From the NCBI RefSeq assembly GCF_014805625.2, contig NW_023998605.1:401538-465537 (forward strand): a DNA stretch of 64,000 nucleotides, in the 5' to 3' direction. Of this stretch, positions 1 through 12,489 are shown in pieces; position 1 is the stretch's first letter; each line of letters begins with the position of its first letter. The translations under genes and the position numbers were made by a program. The stretch is from Glossina fuscipes (lineage: Eukaryota; Arthropoda; Insecta; Diptera; Glossinidae). The notes beneath the pieces are model-generated. The model had not been told where the DNA came from. It was given only the letters and a program-made list of their open reading frames with translations, and made no database searches.

Positions 1-644
1 CTACCAATTTTTTAGTTGACATTATAAATTAGAAAAAGAACAATCACAATTTTTGTAACGAATGTGAAAGACGAAACAATAAAACACGCAAAGCGGATTT
101 TACCATAGAACGGAACAGGAACATTTAAAAATATGTATACATACTTTATTATTAAGTATTAAGCTTGCTTTCATTCTGTTTGTTTACATTCTCAAATACG
201 CCGATCGCGGAAATTTATAGCCACGAATATAAGAATTGGTCGCATTTTTTTAATCCGCGAATAGTGAAACCGCGAATGAAAGAAGCGCGAATAAGGAAAT
301 TTTACTGTATACCTTACAGCATAAGAAGTTAATTGTGTCGTTGCGTTGTACATTGCGGTGGTGTATTCCTATGTATTTCAAACACCCAGTCAGTCCAATT
401 TACGCAAGAACATTCAAATAATGTTATTGAATGGTTCAAACCATGGTTTGGTTAACAAAGTAAAACAAATATATGTTTTTTTTTAAAACAAAGGAACCTT
501 TTTTCTTTTATTCAATTTATTTTATAAATATTATTATTATTATTATTTTAATTTTAGACTATTGAATTGAATTCTTAGACTAAAAAAAAAAGACATTGAG
601 CACTAGCAACACAGGCTATCGGCTCTAATTTAAATAAATGGATA

Positions 645-3600
645 TTAGATAATAAGCTTAGTAGTATTAATAAAGTAAAATATTGAATTGATATTCTGTT
701 CTGAAGCTGATTGTAGAATGTTCAAAGGGTTAATCGTTCCAAATGCAATACTTCTAGCCAAGGAAAAGTTGAGGCAGAGAATGTGCTTTATAGTAAGAGT
801 TTGTCCACAACTGCAGATTGGGGGAGAAGACTTCTTCAGGATCCATTGGTGAGTTGCAATTGTATGACCAAGGTGAATTCTCGAAAATGTTTGGATCTTG
901 GTTTTCTCAACATTTGTTGGATATAGAGGTGGAGTTAATTGAGGGTTAACGCAAGAGTAGTGTTGATGATGGTATTGTAAATTTCCTTCTGCAATTTTCT
1001 CTTTAACTTTTCTTCCAATGTATCTTTGAAGATCCAACTTTTCCATGACATCATCCATAATTAGAGGAGCAGAAGCAGCATACTTTGCCGCTCGATCAGC
1101 CTGCTCATTTCCCTGTAAACCGATGTGACTTGGTACCCATAACATTTTAATTTTTCCGTCGGGTGTAGTAATTATATTCCTTAATTTGTTGATGGTGCTC
1201 CATCTCGAAGTCGAAGGGTTCCGGGTAGCTTGTAATACAGACAAACTGTCAGTAACAATGACGGTTTTGAGTTTGCTTTTATGGGCAAGGTTGGCAGCGT
1301 GAAGGATAGCTCTGGCTTCGGTTATGAAAGTTGAAGTGCTTTCGCGAAATATGTGGTTGAGAAGAACCCGTTCTGTAGCATCTACCACCGCACAAGCAGG
1401 AGGCAGACCAGGAGATTTTGAGCCGTCTGTGTACAAACGATTCCAACCAGTATTGTCCAATACTTGGGTTTTCTCAGCTATTATATTCCTGAAGACGTAA
1501 TTTGGAGTATCTTCTTTCTTGTGCATAGACAGTGAGGTGTCAAAAGAGCAGTCTTTCAAAATCCAGGGAGGTTTAACACCAAAAGAGCGGGAAATTTGTA
1601 AGGGAATGTTCAATTCCTTTGCGATGCACAAACAATGGTCAATTGCAGATGGTGACTTTGGAATTTTCTTCGCAATAATAATCTATCTTACGTCATCACC
1701 GAGAATGGATTTGTTTGAATTAAGAAGCTTAGGGACTATTTTAACTTTTAACTCATACAGTCTATTTTCTAAAGTTAGGAGACCAGTTTCAATTATAATA
1801 TTATTTATGGGCGTCGTCCGAAAAGCATAACAACTTGCTCTAACGGCTTGGTGATAGACCGGTTTAAGGATGTTGATATTAGATTTGCAGCTATTGCCAT
1901 AAATTATCAAAGCATAGTCAATCTTGCTTAACACAAGCATTTTGGTAAGATAAGCGATAGTGTTAATTTGCGCATGGCTTCTCCAAGCAACGTACTGTAT
2001 GAAATTTACCCTTGTTAAAAGGGAGTTTTTTAACCGAAGGCAGTGTGCTTTCCAACGATAATTGTTTGAAAACGTGAGCCCGAGAACATGGAGCGTCTGC
2101 ACATTTAGTACTAGTATGTCGTTAATATGCATCAGAAGGTTTCCTGCATCGCACATTTGTTTTCGACAAATGTGCATTTTTTTTTGATTTTTGTATAGAG
2201 ATTATAGCTCCTGACGAGTTTGCCCATGTGGAGATTTCACATGCAATAGATTCGAGGATGTTGATTGCTTTCGTGTTGTCTTTTTCTTTTGTAAAAATGT
2301 ATACATCGTCCGCGTAGAGACAATGTTCCACTCTTGGTACACGGCAAAGAATTTCACTAATTTCGTTGAAAGCGATCTGGAAAAGCGTGACAGAGAGAGG
2401 AGATCCTTGCGGAATGCCATTCTTTAGCGGAAAGGAATCAGAAAGATGATTGTTGATTCTAACTTTGAACCGCCGATGCGACATGAATAATTTGATGTAG
2501 TTGAAGAATTTGGGTCCAACATTCCATGATTTCAAGAGTCTTAAGATAACATGAAGACCAACTCTATCAAATGCTTTTTCGAAATCAATTGAGAGAATTG
2601 TTACGTGATTTCGTTCGGAAATTGCTTTGCTTGTGAAATAATCAATATGTAACAGAGCGTCGATGCATCCTCTACCCCGCTTGAAACCAACTTGTTGCTT
2701 TGTTATCAGTTTCTTGGATTCAAGAAATCAAGATAATCTAGATGCCATAATCATCTCTAAAACCTTAGAGAGGCAAGATAAAAGAGAAATTGGGCGATAA
2801 TCAGATGCGATGGAGACATTTTTTGACTTTGGAATTGGAACAACTGTTGCCAGTTTCCACATGTAGGGTATAAGGCCAGTCATAAATACCGTATTATATA
2901 GGTCCAGTAATTTCTTTTTACTTGAATTAGACAGCGCACTGATCATTTGGTAGGAGATACGGTCTAGACCAGGTGTCCTCCCTTCCCGATTTGGAGAGAC
3001 AACTTTCAAGTTCTAAGGTAGATATGTAATTTTCAGGAAGGTAGCACATCTGTCATTACAATTTGAAAGAGAAATTGGAGTCCTTTTATTTTCGACGAAA
3101 GCACTGGAAAAGTTGCTGTCAGAGGAGTGTTCGCACAACGCTTCTCCAAAGTAATTAGAAATATCATGTGCGTCAGTTAAAGCTCCATTGGGGGTGCAGA
3201 TGGCAGAAATTTCGTTCAGGTTTGAAGTCCCATTGAGTCTGTTGATTTTGTTTCAGACAACTTTCATTGATGTATTTCTGTGAATTCTTTTCGAAAAAAG
3301 TTCGAAACTAAGTGCCTTTGATTTTCGTAATTCCTTCCTGAATAGAACGTTGGCCTTATTGTATAATAACAAATGATCATGATCAGGACATCTCTTAAAG
3401 CGGTGTCATAAATCCATTTTATTTTTCCTCAAAAACGAACGCGTGTTGTCCCACCAAAACCCATAGCTCGTTTAAAAGAGCTGTTGGATTGAGGAATAGA
3501 AAGATGAGCAGCCGTGCGAATCGCTTTAGACATAATAGCAGCACCATGGTTGCAGTTCCCGTTAAATGGCTTTGAACTCAGAAATGACTCGGCCTGTTTG

Positions 3601-4335
3601 GAGTAATTGATCCAATCCGCTTTATCTAGGAGGAATTTGGCCTTTTTTGCTGAAGTAATAGAGGACATTGAAAGTTTAAGATCGATTATGATTGGAAAGT
3701 GATTACTATTATGTAGATCATCAGAAATAGATCAGGAAACTAAAGGAAGAGGTGATGGAGAGCAACATGTTAAATCAATATGTGAAAAAGTATGATTTGA
3801 AAAGTGCGTTGGTTTTCCATCATTTAAAACGCAAAGGTTGCTTTGAAAAAAGGCCTTTTCTAAAACAGTACCGCGAGTGTTGTTCACTGTTGAGCCCCAG
3901 ATGGTATTCCAGCTGTTGAAATCGCCGCATATAATTAATGGGGGGGAAAATACGGAGAATAAACTGTAGAGTTCTTGCTGAGAAAACGATTGCGAAGGTG
4001 GAATATAGAGCGAAAGCACTGTAAATTTTATATTTAACATTATTTGTATCGCTACGGCTTGTATATTTGAGCTTAAATTTATGCGTTTGTTAGGTATACT
4101 TGATTTTATAAAAACACCTACTCCTTGTTTGGAATATGAATTTTGATCAGCATTCGTGAAGTATCCAGTATATGATTTGGGTGGAATAGGATTAAAGGAG
4201 GTTCTACAATGGGTTTCTTGAAGCGATAAAAAGATTAAAATCACCTATGAGTGTACGGAGTTCATCAAAATTATTAATAAGTCCCTTAATGTTCCATTGT
4301 AGAATTTTAAAAACTTTATTTAATTGTAATGACAT
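645..4335 (-). pseudogene. ORF2 polyprotein (endonuclease–RT–RNase H) of the I-clade LINE, broken
   Basis: ORF2 starts at an ATG at 4335. The AP-endonuclease part (4335–3730) shows LQETH, ICGDFNSWN and the SHIDLT end motif, with a frameshift near 4245 between the first 40 residues and the rest. The RT part (about 3010–1690) shows SIDFEKAFD, NGIPQGSPLS and the catalytic YADD. A single stop near 2728 and frameshifts near 3010 and 2160 interrupt it. The RNase H part (1631–645) has TDGS, TEARAI, VTDSLS and NEQADRAAK, the expected D-E-D-D residues, followed by a Cys-rich C-terminal region. Relative to the copy at 44150 this copy lacks two codons in that region (CLNF against CDCFNF). It is recognisable end to end but not translatable as one protein. 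Confidence 0.8.
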
Positions 4336-4356
4336 GTAAGCAGAGTGAAGGGAGGG

Positions 4357-5841
4357 TTAAGTTGACATGTCAGCGTCTCCGTCGAGAAGGTCGCTATAGG
4401 AATTTTTCGTGAATGATTTATTCTTACCAGCAGAATAATCTGTATTTAGGTTATTTGGTACATTTGAAGCGCAACGAGTGGGCGCACGTGAATAATTTGA
4501 AATTGAAGGTTGATTAATGGATGAAAGAATGGGTTCATTAACACTTGTGATTTGTTGAGTAAAGTTGAGAGCTGGAGATTCTGGAGAATTTGGTATATTA
4601 GATTTTAGCAAATGTGTTGTTGTTTTAATTTTTTCAATATTTGCAATTGCTTTGGTTTTCGAAGGTTGATTAATGGATGAAAGAATGGATTCATTACCAC
4701 TTGTGATATGTTGAGTAAAGTTGAGAGCTGGAGATTCTGGAGAATTTGGTATATTAGATTTTAGCAAATGTGTTGTTGTTTTAATTTTTTCAATATTTGC
4801 AGTTGCTTTGGTTTTTTCAATATTATTTTTGGCAAGTGATGTAACTGGTTTCGCAATATAATTTTTGGTTAATGGTGGAACAGGTTTTTCATTGGAAGCA
4901 GTTGCAGTTAAAGTCTTACTAGGCTCGATTTGCGAGGCAACAGCAGCATAGGTATTACTTTTGCCAATTCCATGGGCTACAGATGGATTTCTTTCCCGGT
5001 ATGTGCGTCGCGCTTCGCCCATGCTACAGTAATTTTCTGTTTTTATTTTTAATATTTCACGCATCTGTACAAAACGTGGGCATTGTTTGTCTAACGCTGA
5101 GTGTTGATCATTGCAATTTATGCAGAAACTACGGGTACAGCTTTCAGTATGTGGAGGATGACCACAGTTAGCACAAGATGCAGCATTAGTGCATCTTTTT
5201 GCCGTATGACCCAGGCGTTGGCAATTTTTACACCTCATAGGATTTGGGATGTATAGTTCTACTTTACATTTATACCACGCCACATCAACTGTTCGCGGTA
5301 ATCGATAACGATCAAAAGTTAAAATAATCCTTCCTGTAGGAGAGCGTGTTTTTCCGTCATCATTCAGTTTGGTTAATTTATATGCTTCAGTCACTCCTTG
5401 AATGCCCATTTCGCGGACAATTTCATCTTCCGGCACATGCTTTAAGCAAGGGGCATAAATTACGCCTCGAACCGAGTTAAGTTTCTCATGTAGTTTAACT
5501 GAAATAGCACACAGATTAGCTAAAGATTTGGCCTTTATGAGTTTTTCGGTTGCGCGCGGGTTCCCAGCGAGGACCAGTAAATTCCCATCGCGTAGAATCG
5601 AGATGGAGTCGATGTATGTTGTAATGCTATCTAGAGCTTTTTTTATAGCAAAAGGGCTAATTTGGGAAATTGTTATTCGAGCATCGGTTGAAGAAATAAC
5701 AATATATTTTTTATCAATAGGGGTTATATCGCTGATCGGCAACACCGGAAAATCTGAATTTTTACTTTTTTTTCTTTGGGGGGATGTATCACTTAATACA
5801 TAAAATCTATTCGAGTTTTTGTCTGGCGGCCCCGGGGCCAT
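4357..5841 (-). CDS. ORF1 (gag-like RNA-binding protein) of the I-clade LINE, 494 aa
   Basis: This open frame begins at an ATG (5841) and ends 21 nt before the ORF2 ATG. The middle carries three cysteine–histidine knuckles: CKNCQRLGHTAKRC, CANCGHPPHTESC and CINCNDQHSALDKQC (about residues 200–255), the usual nucleic-acid-binding array of I/Jockey-type ORF1 proteins. A conserved region before them (about residues 45–195) resembles the fold preceding the knuckles in such proteins. The C-terminal linker is Ser/Thr/Asn/Lys-rich and contains an in-frame 156-bp (52-residue) tandem duplication. By family analogy the protein coats the LINE RNA in a ribonucleoprotein. The frame is intact although ORF2 is not. 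A second, partial copy lies at 17712–18404. Confidence 0.85.
   Translation of the reverse strand: MAPGPPDKNSNRFYVLSDTSPQRKKSKNSDFPVLPISDITPIDKKYIVISSTDARITISQISPFAIKKALDSITTYIDSISILRDGNLLVLAGNPRATEKLIKAKSLANLCAISVKLHEKLNSVRGVIYAPCLKHVPEDEIVREMGIQGVTEAYKLTKLNDDGKTRSPTGRIILTFDRYRLPRTVDVAWYKCKVELYIPNPMRCKNCQRLGHTAKRCTNAASCANCGHPPHTESCTRSFCINCNDQHSALDKQCPRFVQMREILKIKTENYCSMGEARRTYRERNPSVAHGIGKSNTYAAVASQIEPSKTLTATASNEKPVPPLTKNYIAKPVTSLAKNNIEKTKATANIEKIKTTTHLLKSNIPNSPESPALNFTQHITSGNESILSSINQPSKTKAIANIEKIKTTTHLLKSNIPNSPESPALNFTQQITSVNEPILSSINQPSISNYSRAPTRCASNVPNNLNTDYSAGKNKSFTKNSYSDLLDGDADMST
4505..4820 (-). repeat. 156-bp in-frame tandem duplication inside LINE ORF1
   Basis: Two nearly identical units begin at 4505 and 4661 (period 156 bp). 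They encode a 52-residue block that starts KTKAIANIEKIKTTTHLLKS and ends with LSSINQPS. The units differ at only a few positions, so the duplication is much younger than the decay of ORF2 or has been homogenised. Being a multiple of three it keeps ORF1 open. Confidence 0.9.
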
Positions 5842-6199
5842 TATGCCTTATTGTTGTCTATTGCTTATTATTTGTGAAATAACCACTCACTTGAAAAGGT
5901 TTGGGAACTGTGGAAGAAGGTTGGGAACTACTAAAAAAAAGTGTCAAATGTTTTCAATCTTTTTTAATTTGTTTTTTTGTTTTCTATTTTTTATTATATA
6001 TAGACGAAACAAAAGCACATACGCGATATCCGCGTTAACCAGTTTTAGCAATAACACTGAAAAGACAGAAGTTAAATACACAAAAACGCCGAAAACACCG
6101 AAACAATTGAAAAAACGCAGACGAAAAGAAAACACGCACTACACTGAACACAAGTCGACTCGTTATCTTGTTAGAATTTATTTTCTGAAGAAGTGACAA

Positions 6200-8420
6200 C
6201 AACGACGACGATTTGTGGTTAAAGATGCGGTTGTACAAATTAAATTGTTTTTGAATCATTTTATACCGATTATAAAAGAGAATGGCATGCATATATGTTA
6301 TCCCCAATGATCACATCTGTGAATACACAACGTGTTGAATGCATGAATGGTGCGGATACATTTTTATATATTTTTAATTCGTTTAATTAACCATTGCCAG
6401 GGTAATGAACGGTTGATTTTAAGAAGGTAACTGTTGCAAATTTTTGATTTTATGTGAAAGTTATTACGTACATATAGTGGATCCTAGTAATTAAAAAAAC
6501 TCAATTTTTTAAGCATTGTCAATGTTTTCTTTATTGAAATTAAAGTTAACAACATTTCGTAATAAAATAACATATCTCACACCACATCAATATTTACAAC
6601 GATAACAACAACAAAAATAAAATTTTCGGCAATGGTGATTACATTCATTTGCATTTATATCAGTTTTATAAAGTTTAGCCTTTACCAATTTCAATTTCTC
6701 AAATCTTTTAACATTGTACTTCGCTCCTTTTTGATCTTTAGTTATTTTTCAACATTTCTTAACGTTGAATTACCATCGTAATCTATGAGAATGATTATAC
6801 AACCACTTATTTTTAGCCCTATCCTTTACCATTAATTTTGAATATTTGAACGGAGGTTGAATTATGAAGTTTTTTATTTATGAGTCGTAGTCAGAGATGC
6901 AAACTTCTTCTACAAGAAATTTGTTTGCATTATGCTCCTTGTACATCAATAATAATAGTTATTTTATCTTCATACACCACCACCAAAATTTAAAGGTGAA
7001 TCATTAAAATCAAAACAATATTGAGTTTACGATATATGCAATTATTAATTTCACAATTTTCATATTTTAAATTGAAATGGCGGTGGAATACTATTACACT
7101 TTCAATAATACCTCCAAAGTTTGCTTCTTTCTCTATTAAATCCGTTTGAAAAGCTTTATTGCAAATAGTTCATAATCCCCATGTCTTGCTCGTCTGTTTT
7201 AAACTTGTCTCTCTTGTTGGTAGTAATATTGTTGGCCTTGTCGTTCAAATTTTATCTTCCGATAATTGGGCTAGCAACTGAAGTGATAAATGTAACATTG
7301 CACGCGTTGCATCGTTTGGAAGTCTTATTCGAAAATTTAAATATTTCTTTATATCATCATTGAATTTAAGAATTCTACTATCATAAAGTTGATTTTGAAC
7401 TGTAAAGAGCGAAATGACGTCGTGCATATCAATATTGACGAAAATTAAAATCGCGCTTAACGTTGAGATAATTTTCATAGTGCTTTATTCTTTTTTGAAG
7501 TTTTCTTGAAAACTAACTATTATATCCTTACCTAATATTCATTTTGCACATTAGGTATAATCTTTTAGATCAACTATTCCAATGTCCTGTAACCTTTGCT
7601 GTCTGGTGTGCGAACTTTCTCAATTTCACCATTACTTAATACTCTCTCTCTCTCTGTTCAAATTCACGATATTTATTTGTAGTTGTCTTTTCTCATAGAC
7701 TTCAGTTGTCACTTTTATAAGTACAACGAATAGTAGCATTTCCATATTTAAGATTAAAATGCCTTAAAAATGTTTTTTCAGCTTCTAGTATACCACGTGC
7801 ATCCATTTCTAAATTTATTAAAGGTTCCTCTGTCGCATCATCCACTGAAAAATAGTTTAATTGTGTGTCTTCTGCTGTTGTTATTGTTGTTTTTGTTCTC
7901 GTTGTTGAATTGTTGATATTTCAATAGGTGGTGAAATAGTTGTTATAGTTGGTAAAGTTGTAGCTTTACCTTCATCTCTTAATAGATAATCATTATCTTT
8001 AATTTCCAACGTTTCACTTACTCTCGCCATAACAAATCATAGCTTAATTTTCAAAACATCATCGTTGGGTAGAGTTAAACGGCACTATACACTTTTTGAA
8101 TTCGAGTCTGCACGAGGAGTAGTAATAGTAAACGGTATAGGATTACCAACCACTATTTTTAATGTAAGAAGCAAAAGATATGTATTTAGTTTTATTATAA
8201 TATCCCGTTTTACAAATGTGCACTGCTGTGTTTAAAGATATAATAATTAGAAAGTAAATGACATATCAATATATAAAAGTGGAGAGAACTGAACATTTCT
8301 CTTATTGCTAAAATTCATCTATATACATTACTAGTTTACCAGTTTTTACCATTTACAATATCTTGCTAGTTCATTTGTAAGGGGTATATAGTCAAATATT
8401 TTATCATGTACGATGAAACG
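6200..8420. other. AT-rich stretch, no confident gene; possible decayed Polinton flank
   Basis: No convincing gene is visible. A CT microsatellite lies near 7642–7656. The minus strand at 7740–8040 has short coding-like pieces rich in Gln and Thr, and because it abuts the capsid remnant it may be a further decayed Polinton gene, but I cannot name it. The C-terminal end of the capsid coding region may extend into 8040–8430. Confidence 0.4.
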
Positions 8421-8429
8421 AGATGCTGT

Positions 8430-8980
8430 TTATTAGCTGGTATGCTACTTGAAATTTTCATTTTAATGCGAATATGGATTGTTGAAATCTTAAATACATA
8501 TCACAGAATAGAGTGAACTGATTTCGGCTAAACCTAAGATTTAAGTCGTCATATTGATATGAATCACAATGTAGATGTACCATTACATTCGTTAAACTAC
8601 AATGAAAAAACGTGTTTTCAGCGTTTTGAAATACTAGAAGTAGAAATCGCGGTCTCTAGTTTTCGCAGGCTATCTTAACATTCCATAAAACAACTACTCT
8701 CTGTGGAAGTGTAGGATAATAATAAATACGCCAAGTTCTGAAACGTATTTTTAAGGGTAAGCGGGTATTGATTTTTTTAAACGCCTTCAATTTGTAAGCA
8801 TCAGCAATCATATAATTCAAAACAGTTAATTTAATTTGCTCACTTGACAGGGCAAGAGCTTCTTTACCATCTTTAGACCGTATCAAAATCAATTCCTGTT
8901 TTGAGTTGACTATAATTTTATTGAAATTTTTAGCAAATCCATGTAGTATCTTCAGCGCCTTACAAAAGTTGAAATATTCA
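8430..8980 (-). pseudogene. Polinton major capsid protein fragment
   Basis: The best-preserved frame (8892–8656) contains ELILIRSKDG followed by a block with FRTWRIYYYPTLPQ, the Arg–Trp/Tyr–Tyr–Pro–Leu–Pro signature of Polinton major capsid proteins. After an in-frame stop near 8656 the same strand continues with PRFLLLVFQNAEN, HCSLTNVMVHL and NQFTLFCDMY, which follow in the same order in intact relatives. The family forms hexon-like capsomers with a double jelly-roll fold. The stop and the missing N-terminal half show this copy is dead. No sequence is restored here. Confidence 0.75.
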
Positions 8981-9379
8981 CAAACAAACGTTCATCAATA
9001 TTAAATACCGGCAACCCCGCACTCAATACGTTCTCACTTTCACGTTTAATGAATGATACGATTTACGAAATAGCCTCTTAACAGTTTTGCGGCTCTTTCC
9101 ATATTTGCGTAAATTCTTTTTAACTTTTCCTCTTCTTAGTTTGGTTTATATCTATAATTTGGCAGTGAATTATATGCAGAGATCACCATCATTAATATCC
9201 ATCGCAACATCACTATCACCCTTAACCTCGACATTATTATAATCAAAACTATTTATATTATTAACCTCATTATTTTTATCATTATTGTTATCTTAATCAT
9301 TATTATTAAGATTTTCTATAGAATCATTTCTTAAATGATGACGTCAGCGGTCTAGATCTTTTATTATTAAGTCCTTGAA

Positions 9380-9580
9380 TTATTCGCTCCAAAGGTTTTG
9401 TTATAGACTGAAATGTATCTTCCAATAAGTTAACCTTCCCTATTTGAATTAATTTGATATTTCTTAGCTTCTTTAATAACTTATTACTCACTTTTTTTGT
9501 TATGCTCTAACTTTTTCCTTAATCTGCTTCTAATCTGATAGTGGTTTGCTTTACATCTGATCTGACTTACAACTGTATCA
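9380..9580 (-). pseudogene. possible Polinton minor structural protein fragment
   Basis: Between the capsid and ATPase remnants the minus strand has a short coding-like piece with NLLEDTFQSITKPLERI, preceded by a basic helical stretch. Polinton minor proteins often have a helical segment with a similar Pro-Leu motif and sit beside the capsid gene. Position supports the call more than sequence does; it may be coincidental. Confidence 0.3.
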
Positions 9581-9739
9581 AATTATGGAAACTTTTTCGA
9601 TATCGTCGTCACAACAAAAAAACCGTATTCATCTTTCCAACACTCACTACAAATCGTTCAAAATTTTTTAAATGATATGTAACCAATAACATGATCGTTA
9701 TATATAAGTCTACCATTCATTTCATCCTGTTAATTATTG

Positions 9740-10170
9740 TTTTCATATTTGCATTATCACGGATTAGATGTTTGAGAACATGTATGTTTGACAGAAATAG
9801 AAGCAATCAACGTGCTTATGTCTACCCATTCAAAAGTAATTTCTTATAGTGATTTGTTTATCACATATTACATCGCGGAAAGTTATTATTGAATATGGTT
9901 TTGCCTTAGCTAGACTTATAACTTTTTCATTTTCTGAGAATACAAATAAATATATACACTCTGTCGGATCAATCAGTGTCTTTAGACAACGATCTTTTGG
10001 TTGATTTAAAGATTTCGAATGTATGTATTTGTTTTTAAAACTGAGGCGATTACTACTTTCTATTAGGCTAATCATGGCATTTGTCTTACCACAATTTGAC
10101 TATCCCACAATTAATGCTCGCATTGAGTTCGGTAATCGAGTATTGTGTACAATTTTAGAACAAGCGGAAA
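9740..10170 (-). pseudogene. Polinton packaging ATPase fragment (A32/FtsK-HerA type)
   Basis: On the minus strand a Walker A region (SNCGKTNAM, preceded by a stop where the loop glycine/serine stretch should be) lies near 10105. It is followed by NKYIHSKSLNQP, SIITFRDVICDKQ (Walker B region) and, after another stop, GRHKHVDCFYFCQTY and HLIRDNAN. This order and these motifs are diagnostic of the genome-packaging ATPase of Polintons and related viruses. At least two stops and one frameshift (near 9780) inactivate it. The Walker B position reads TFRDV instead of the usual run of hydrophobic residues followed by acidic ones. Confidence 0.75.
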
Positions 10171-10214
10171 TAGCACTTAAAAATAATGTAGTACTTAAAA
10201 AAGGGGTTGATTGA

Positions 10215-12000
10215 ATGTTAATTACATCAGTTCTATCTATGTATAAGAAAAAAATAAAAAAGTGTGGAATGGTTCAATCCGTAAAGATTTTACCACTTGA
10301 CAACAACCATTTTCCCAAATCGAAGTGTGAACCCTATATATAAAAGGAAAAAAATATTGTGATAAAAGAGTCACATCCAAAGTGAAAAAAATTCAAAGTC
10401 AATGAATTTCGAGGTCATCTTTCAATATTGTAAAGAAAACAAAATAACAAATTGCACAGTGAGAGTGCTTTGTTACTTCCAAAGCCGTTGTCAAGTGGAT
10501 AACCGTTGAAAAACATAATTTACTCTCAGATATTTATCGTTCGTCCATGAGACAAGCAGAGTTTTATCTTTATTTATATTTACGTAAATATGATTTCCTT
10601 TTCTCGCGGTCGAAATAATTAGTAAGTGAATTCTTGGTCTCGATCAGAACATTGCGTTTCGCGAGTGGGAATAAGGCAATAATTGGAATATTAATAATAT
10701 AGCAAAAAGAAGAGAAAAAGCGTGTATCTTGGGTAGACTTGCACTTAGGATATTTTGAAGTTTGCGCAATAAATGTAGGAGCAGGTATATACGCGGCATT
10801 GAAATTTGGTGATTTAAAATACGCAGAGTTTTATATTAAAAACAGGATAACAATTGTAAGATTAGTTAAAAGTTCAATTACCACCAAGTGACATACAATC
10901 CGGTAACAGACGAAACGATCTGGCATTGCCAGATAGTAGTAGCATTTAGCTTGGACAAGATATATTTATAATTGATATTCTTGTAACACTAGAGGGCCAC
11001 ACTATATTTGCGAAGTCAATACTCTACACTTAGTCAACAGGGATACTAGGAGCAACTGTGAAGAAATAAAACGAGATTGGCTAACATCCGAGAGTTTCGA
11101 GTAAACTTAATCAGAGTGATGAAAGCAATGATACAAAATTAACATAAAATTAATAGGACGTAAAACTGGAAAAAAATTAACTTACATTAACTAGAAATTG
11201 AAAATTAAAACATAGTAAATTGAATTACAGCAGTAAGTCGGGATACAAGAAAGATCAGCAGAAAAAGTAATAACAATAAATATTAAAACTGGAATAAAAC
11301 ATAATGGAATTGAAATATAATAATACACAATCCACAATAAATTATAATAAATTAAATATTAATAACATAAAACCTAATAAATCAAATTTATACAATATCA
11401 AATAAGAGCATGAAATATATAAAAATCGAATAAGAACATAAAATAATATAACCAAATTCAAGGGAAAAGTTTAGTTAATAAATAAACGGAATGACAACAA
11501 ACAAAATCAATAATCTATTAAAAATAAATTGAATAAATTGAAAATTAATCTAAAAAAAAACATCGTTATATATATCGTAGTAAAAATTTTAACTAATTTC
11601 AACTAATTTGCAACAAATTTGTAATTAACTTACTAGTAAAATCTAAAAAAAAAAAAATGTTTATATAAATATATTTTTAGTTTACAATAACGTAGAATAC
11701 CTAATTCATAATAAAGCAAACTCGAAAAAAATTTCAAAATAAGGTATAACATAAAATTTAGTTTCATTGCCTCCTTCCCGCGTATTAAGAGTTTTGTCTT
11801 TCCACTCTATTGTTAATTCTTCTGAATGTTAACAAAGAAAATGTATAAGAGCGTGATAGCTTAGAATCTTGAGCCTCGATTAGATCTTATAGTATAGAAA
11901 AGTTGATTCATAGTCGGAGTTCACTCATCCCAGATTTAGCGAGTAGGTTATAATTTTTCCAAGGGGTGTACCGGTTCAACTAGTGGAGTCGTCGAATGGT
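10215..12000. other. AT-rich stretch between Polinton ATPase and protease remnants
   Basis: About 1.8 kb, very AT-rich especially 11150–11700, with no frame I can recognise. Since recognised Polinton genes flank it, it probably includes eroded element sequence plus later insertions. Confidence 0.4.
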
Positions 12001-12029
12001 AATAAAAAATCAAAAAAAAAATTTTCAGT

Positions 12030-12480
12030 ATTTCACTCTCGTCGGCTATACAACGTGCAGACGAGTCCCTGCAAGCCACAATGTGTCTTATCGACGGCAA
12101 CAACGCCGAGAGGGTCTTCTTCGAGGACAACAGCGCTACCGTCTTGTTTACAATAAGATGCGGGAATGGTCTTTAATTGAGCTGCCTTGGCTCCCTCCAT
12201 CAATGCGCCGAGTACTTCAACACCTACTAGCCTGCACTGGCCTACCCTACAGAAGGCCGAACAAGAGACGGCCAAATAAGCAAGAACTCTTCAAACATAC
12301 CATCTCAAGACCGTACTAGCTTCTGAGAGAGCGTTTACCGTCCGAGAATCTGAAACCTCCGTGGTTCATCTCGTACTGTACGCCTCGAATCAGCAGCATC
12401 CAACCAGCGGAGATACTTTAATTTATATCGACGTAGATGGAAACCGAAAATTGACCGCTTGGTCTTAATCTGCCATACGG
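12030..12480. other. GC-richer, coding-like segment of unknown origin
   Basis: This block stands out in base composition from its AT-rich surroundings. The minus strand has an open frame at 12275–12033 (80 codons, containing VGVEVLGALMEGAKAAQLKT). The plus strand near 12320–12470 has an open run containing ETSVVHLVLYASNQQ. The two could be opposing readings of one decayed gene. I do not recognise either. It sits directly upstream of the Polinton protease remnant and may be part of that element or an unrelated insertion. Confidence 0.35.
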
Positions 12481-12489
12481 CAGAAAAAA

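Larger units (their letters stand above)
531..6190 (-). mobile_element. I-clade non-LTR retrotransposon, nearly full length, inactivated
   Basis: The element reads on the minus strand: 5' UTR (about 6190–5842), gag-like ORF1 (5841–4357), ORF2 with endonuclease, reverse transcriptase and RNase H (4335–645), a short 3' UTR and a (TAA)n tail seen as TTA repeats at 531–548. An RNase H domain after the RT together with a TAA-repeat terminus instead of poly(A) is characteristic of the I clade (Drosophila I factor type). ORF1 is open but ORF2 is broken by several frameshifts and stops, so this copy cannot retrotranspose on its own. Three other copies of the same family occur in the window (16520–18560, 44150–44581, 62995–63090). 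The exact 5' end is uncertain; the homology shared with the second copy reaches only about 5970. Confidence 0.85.

Noticed and set aside
1519..1830. 103-codon plus-strand frame
   Set aside because: It lies antisense to the LINE RNase H/RT and has no independent support.
5819..6196. 125-codon plus-strand frame with Lys-rich end
   Set aside because: It lies over the LINE 5' leader, is low in complexity and has no family resemblance.
10023..10214. 63-codon plus-strand frame
   Set aside because: It is the antisense shadow of the Polinton ATPase Walker A region.
11996..12319. 107-codon Arg-rich plus-strand frame
   Set aside because: It overlaps another frame in the GC-rich block and looks like a shadow; kept only as part of the unknown segment.
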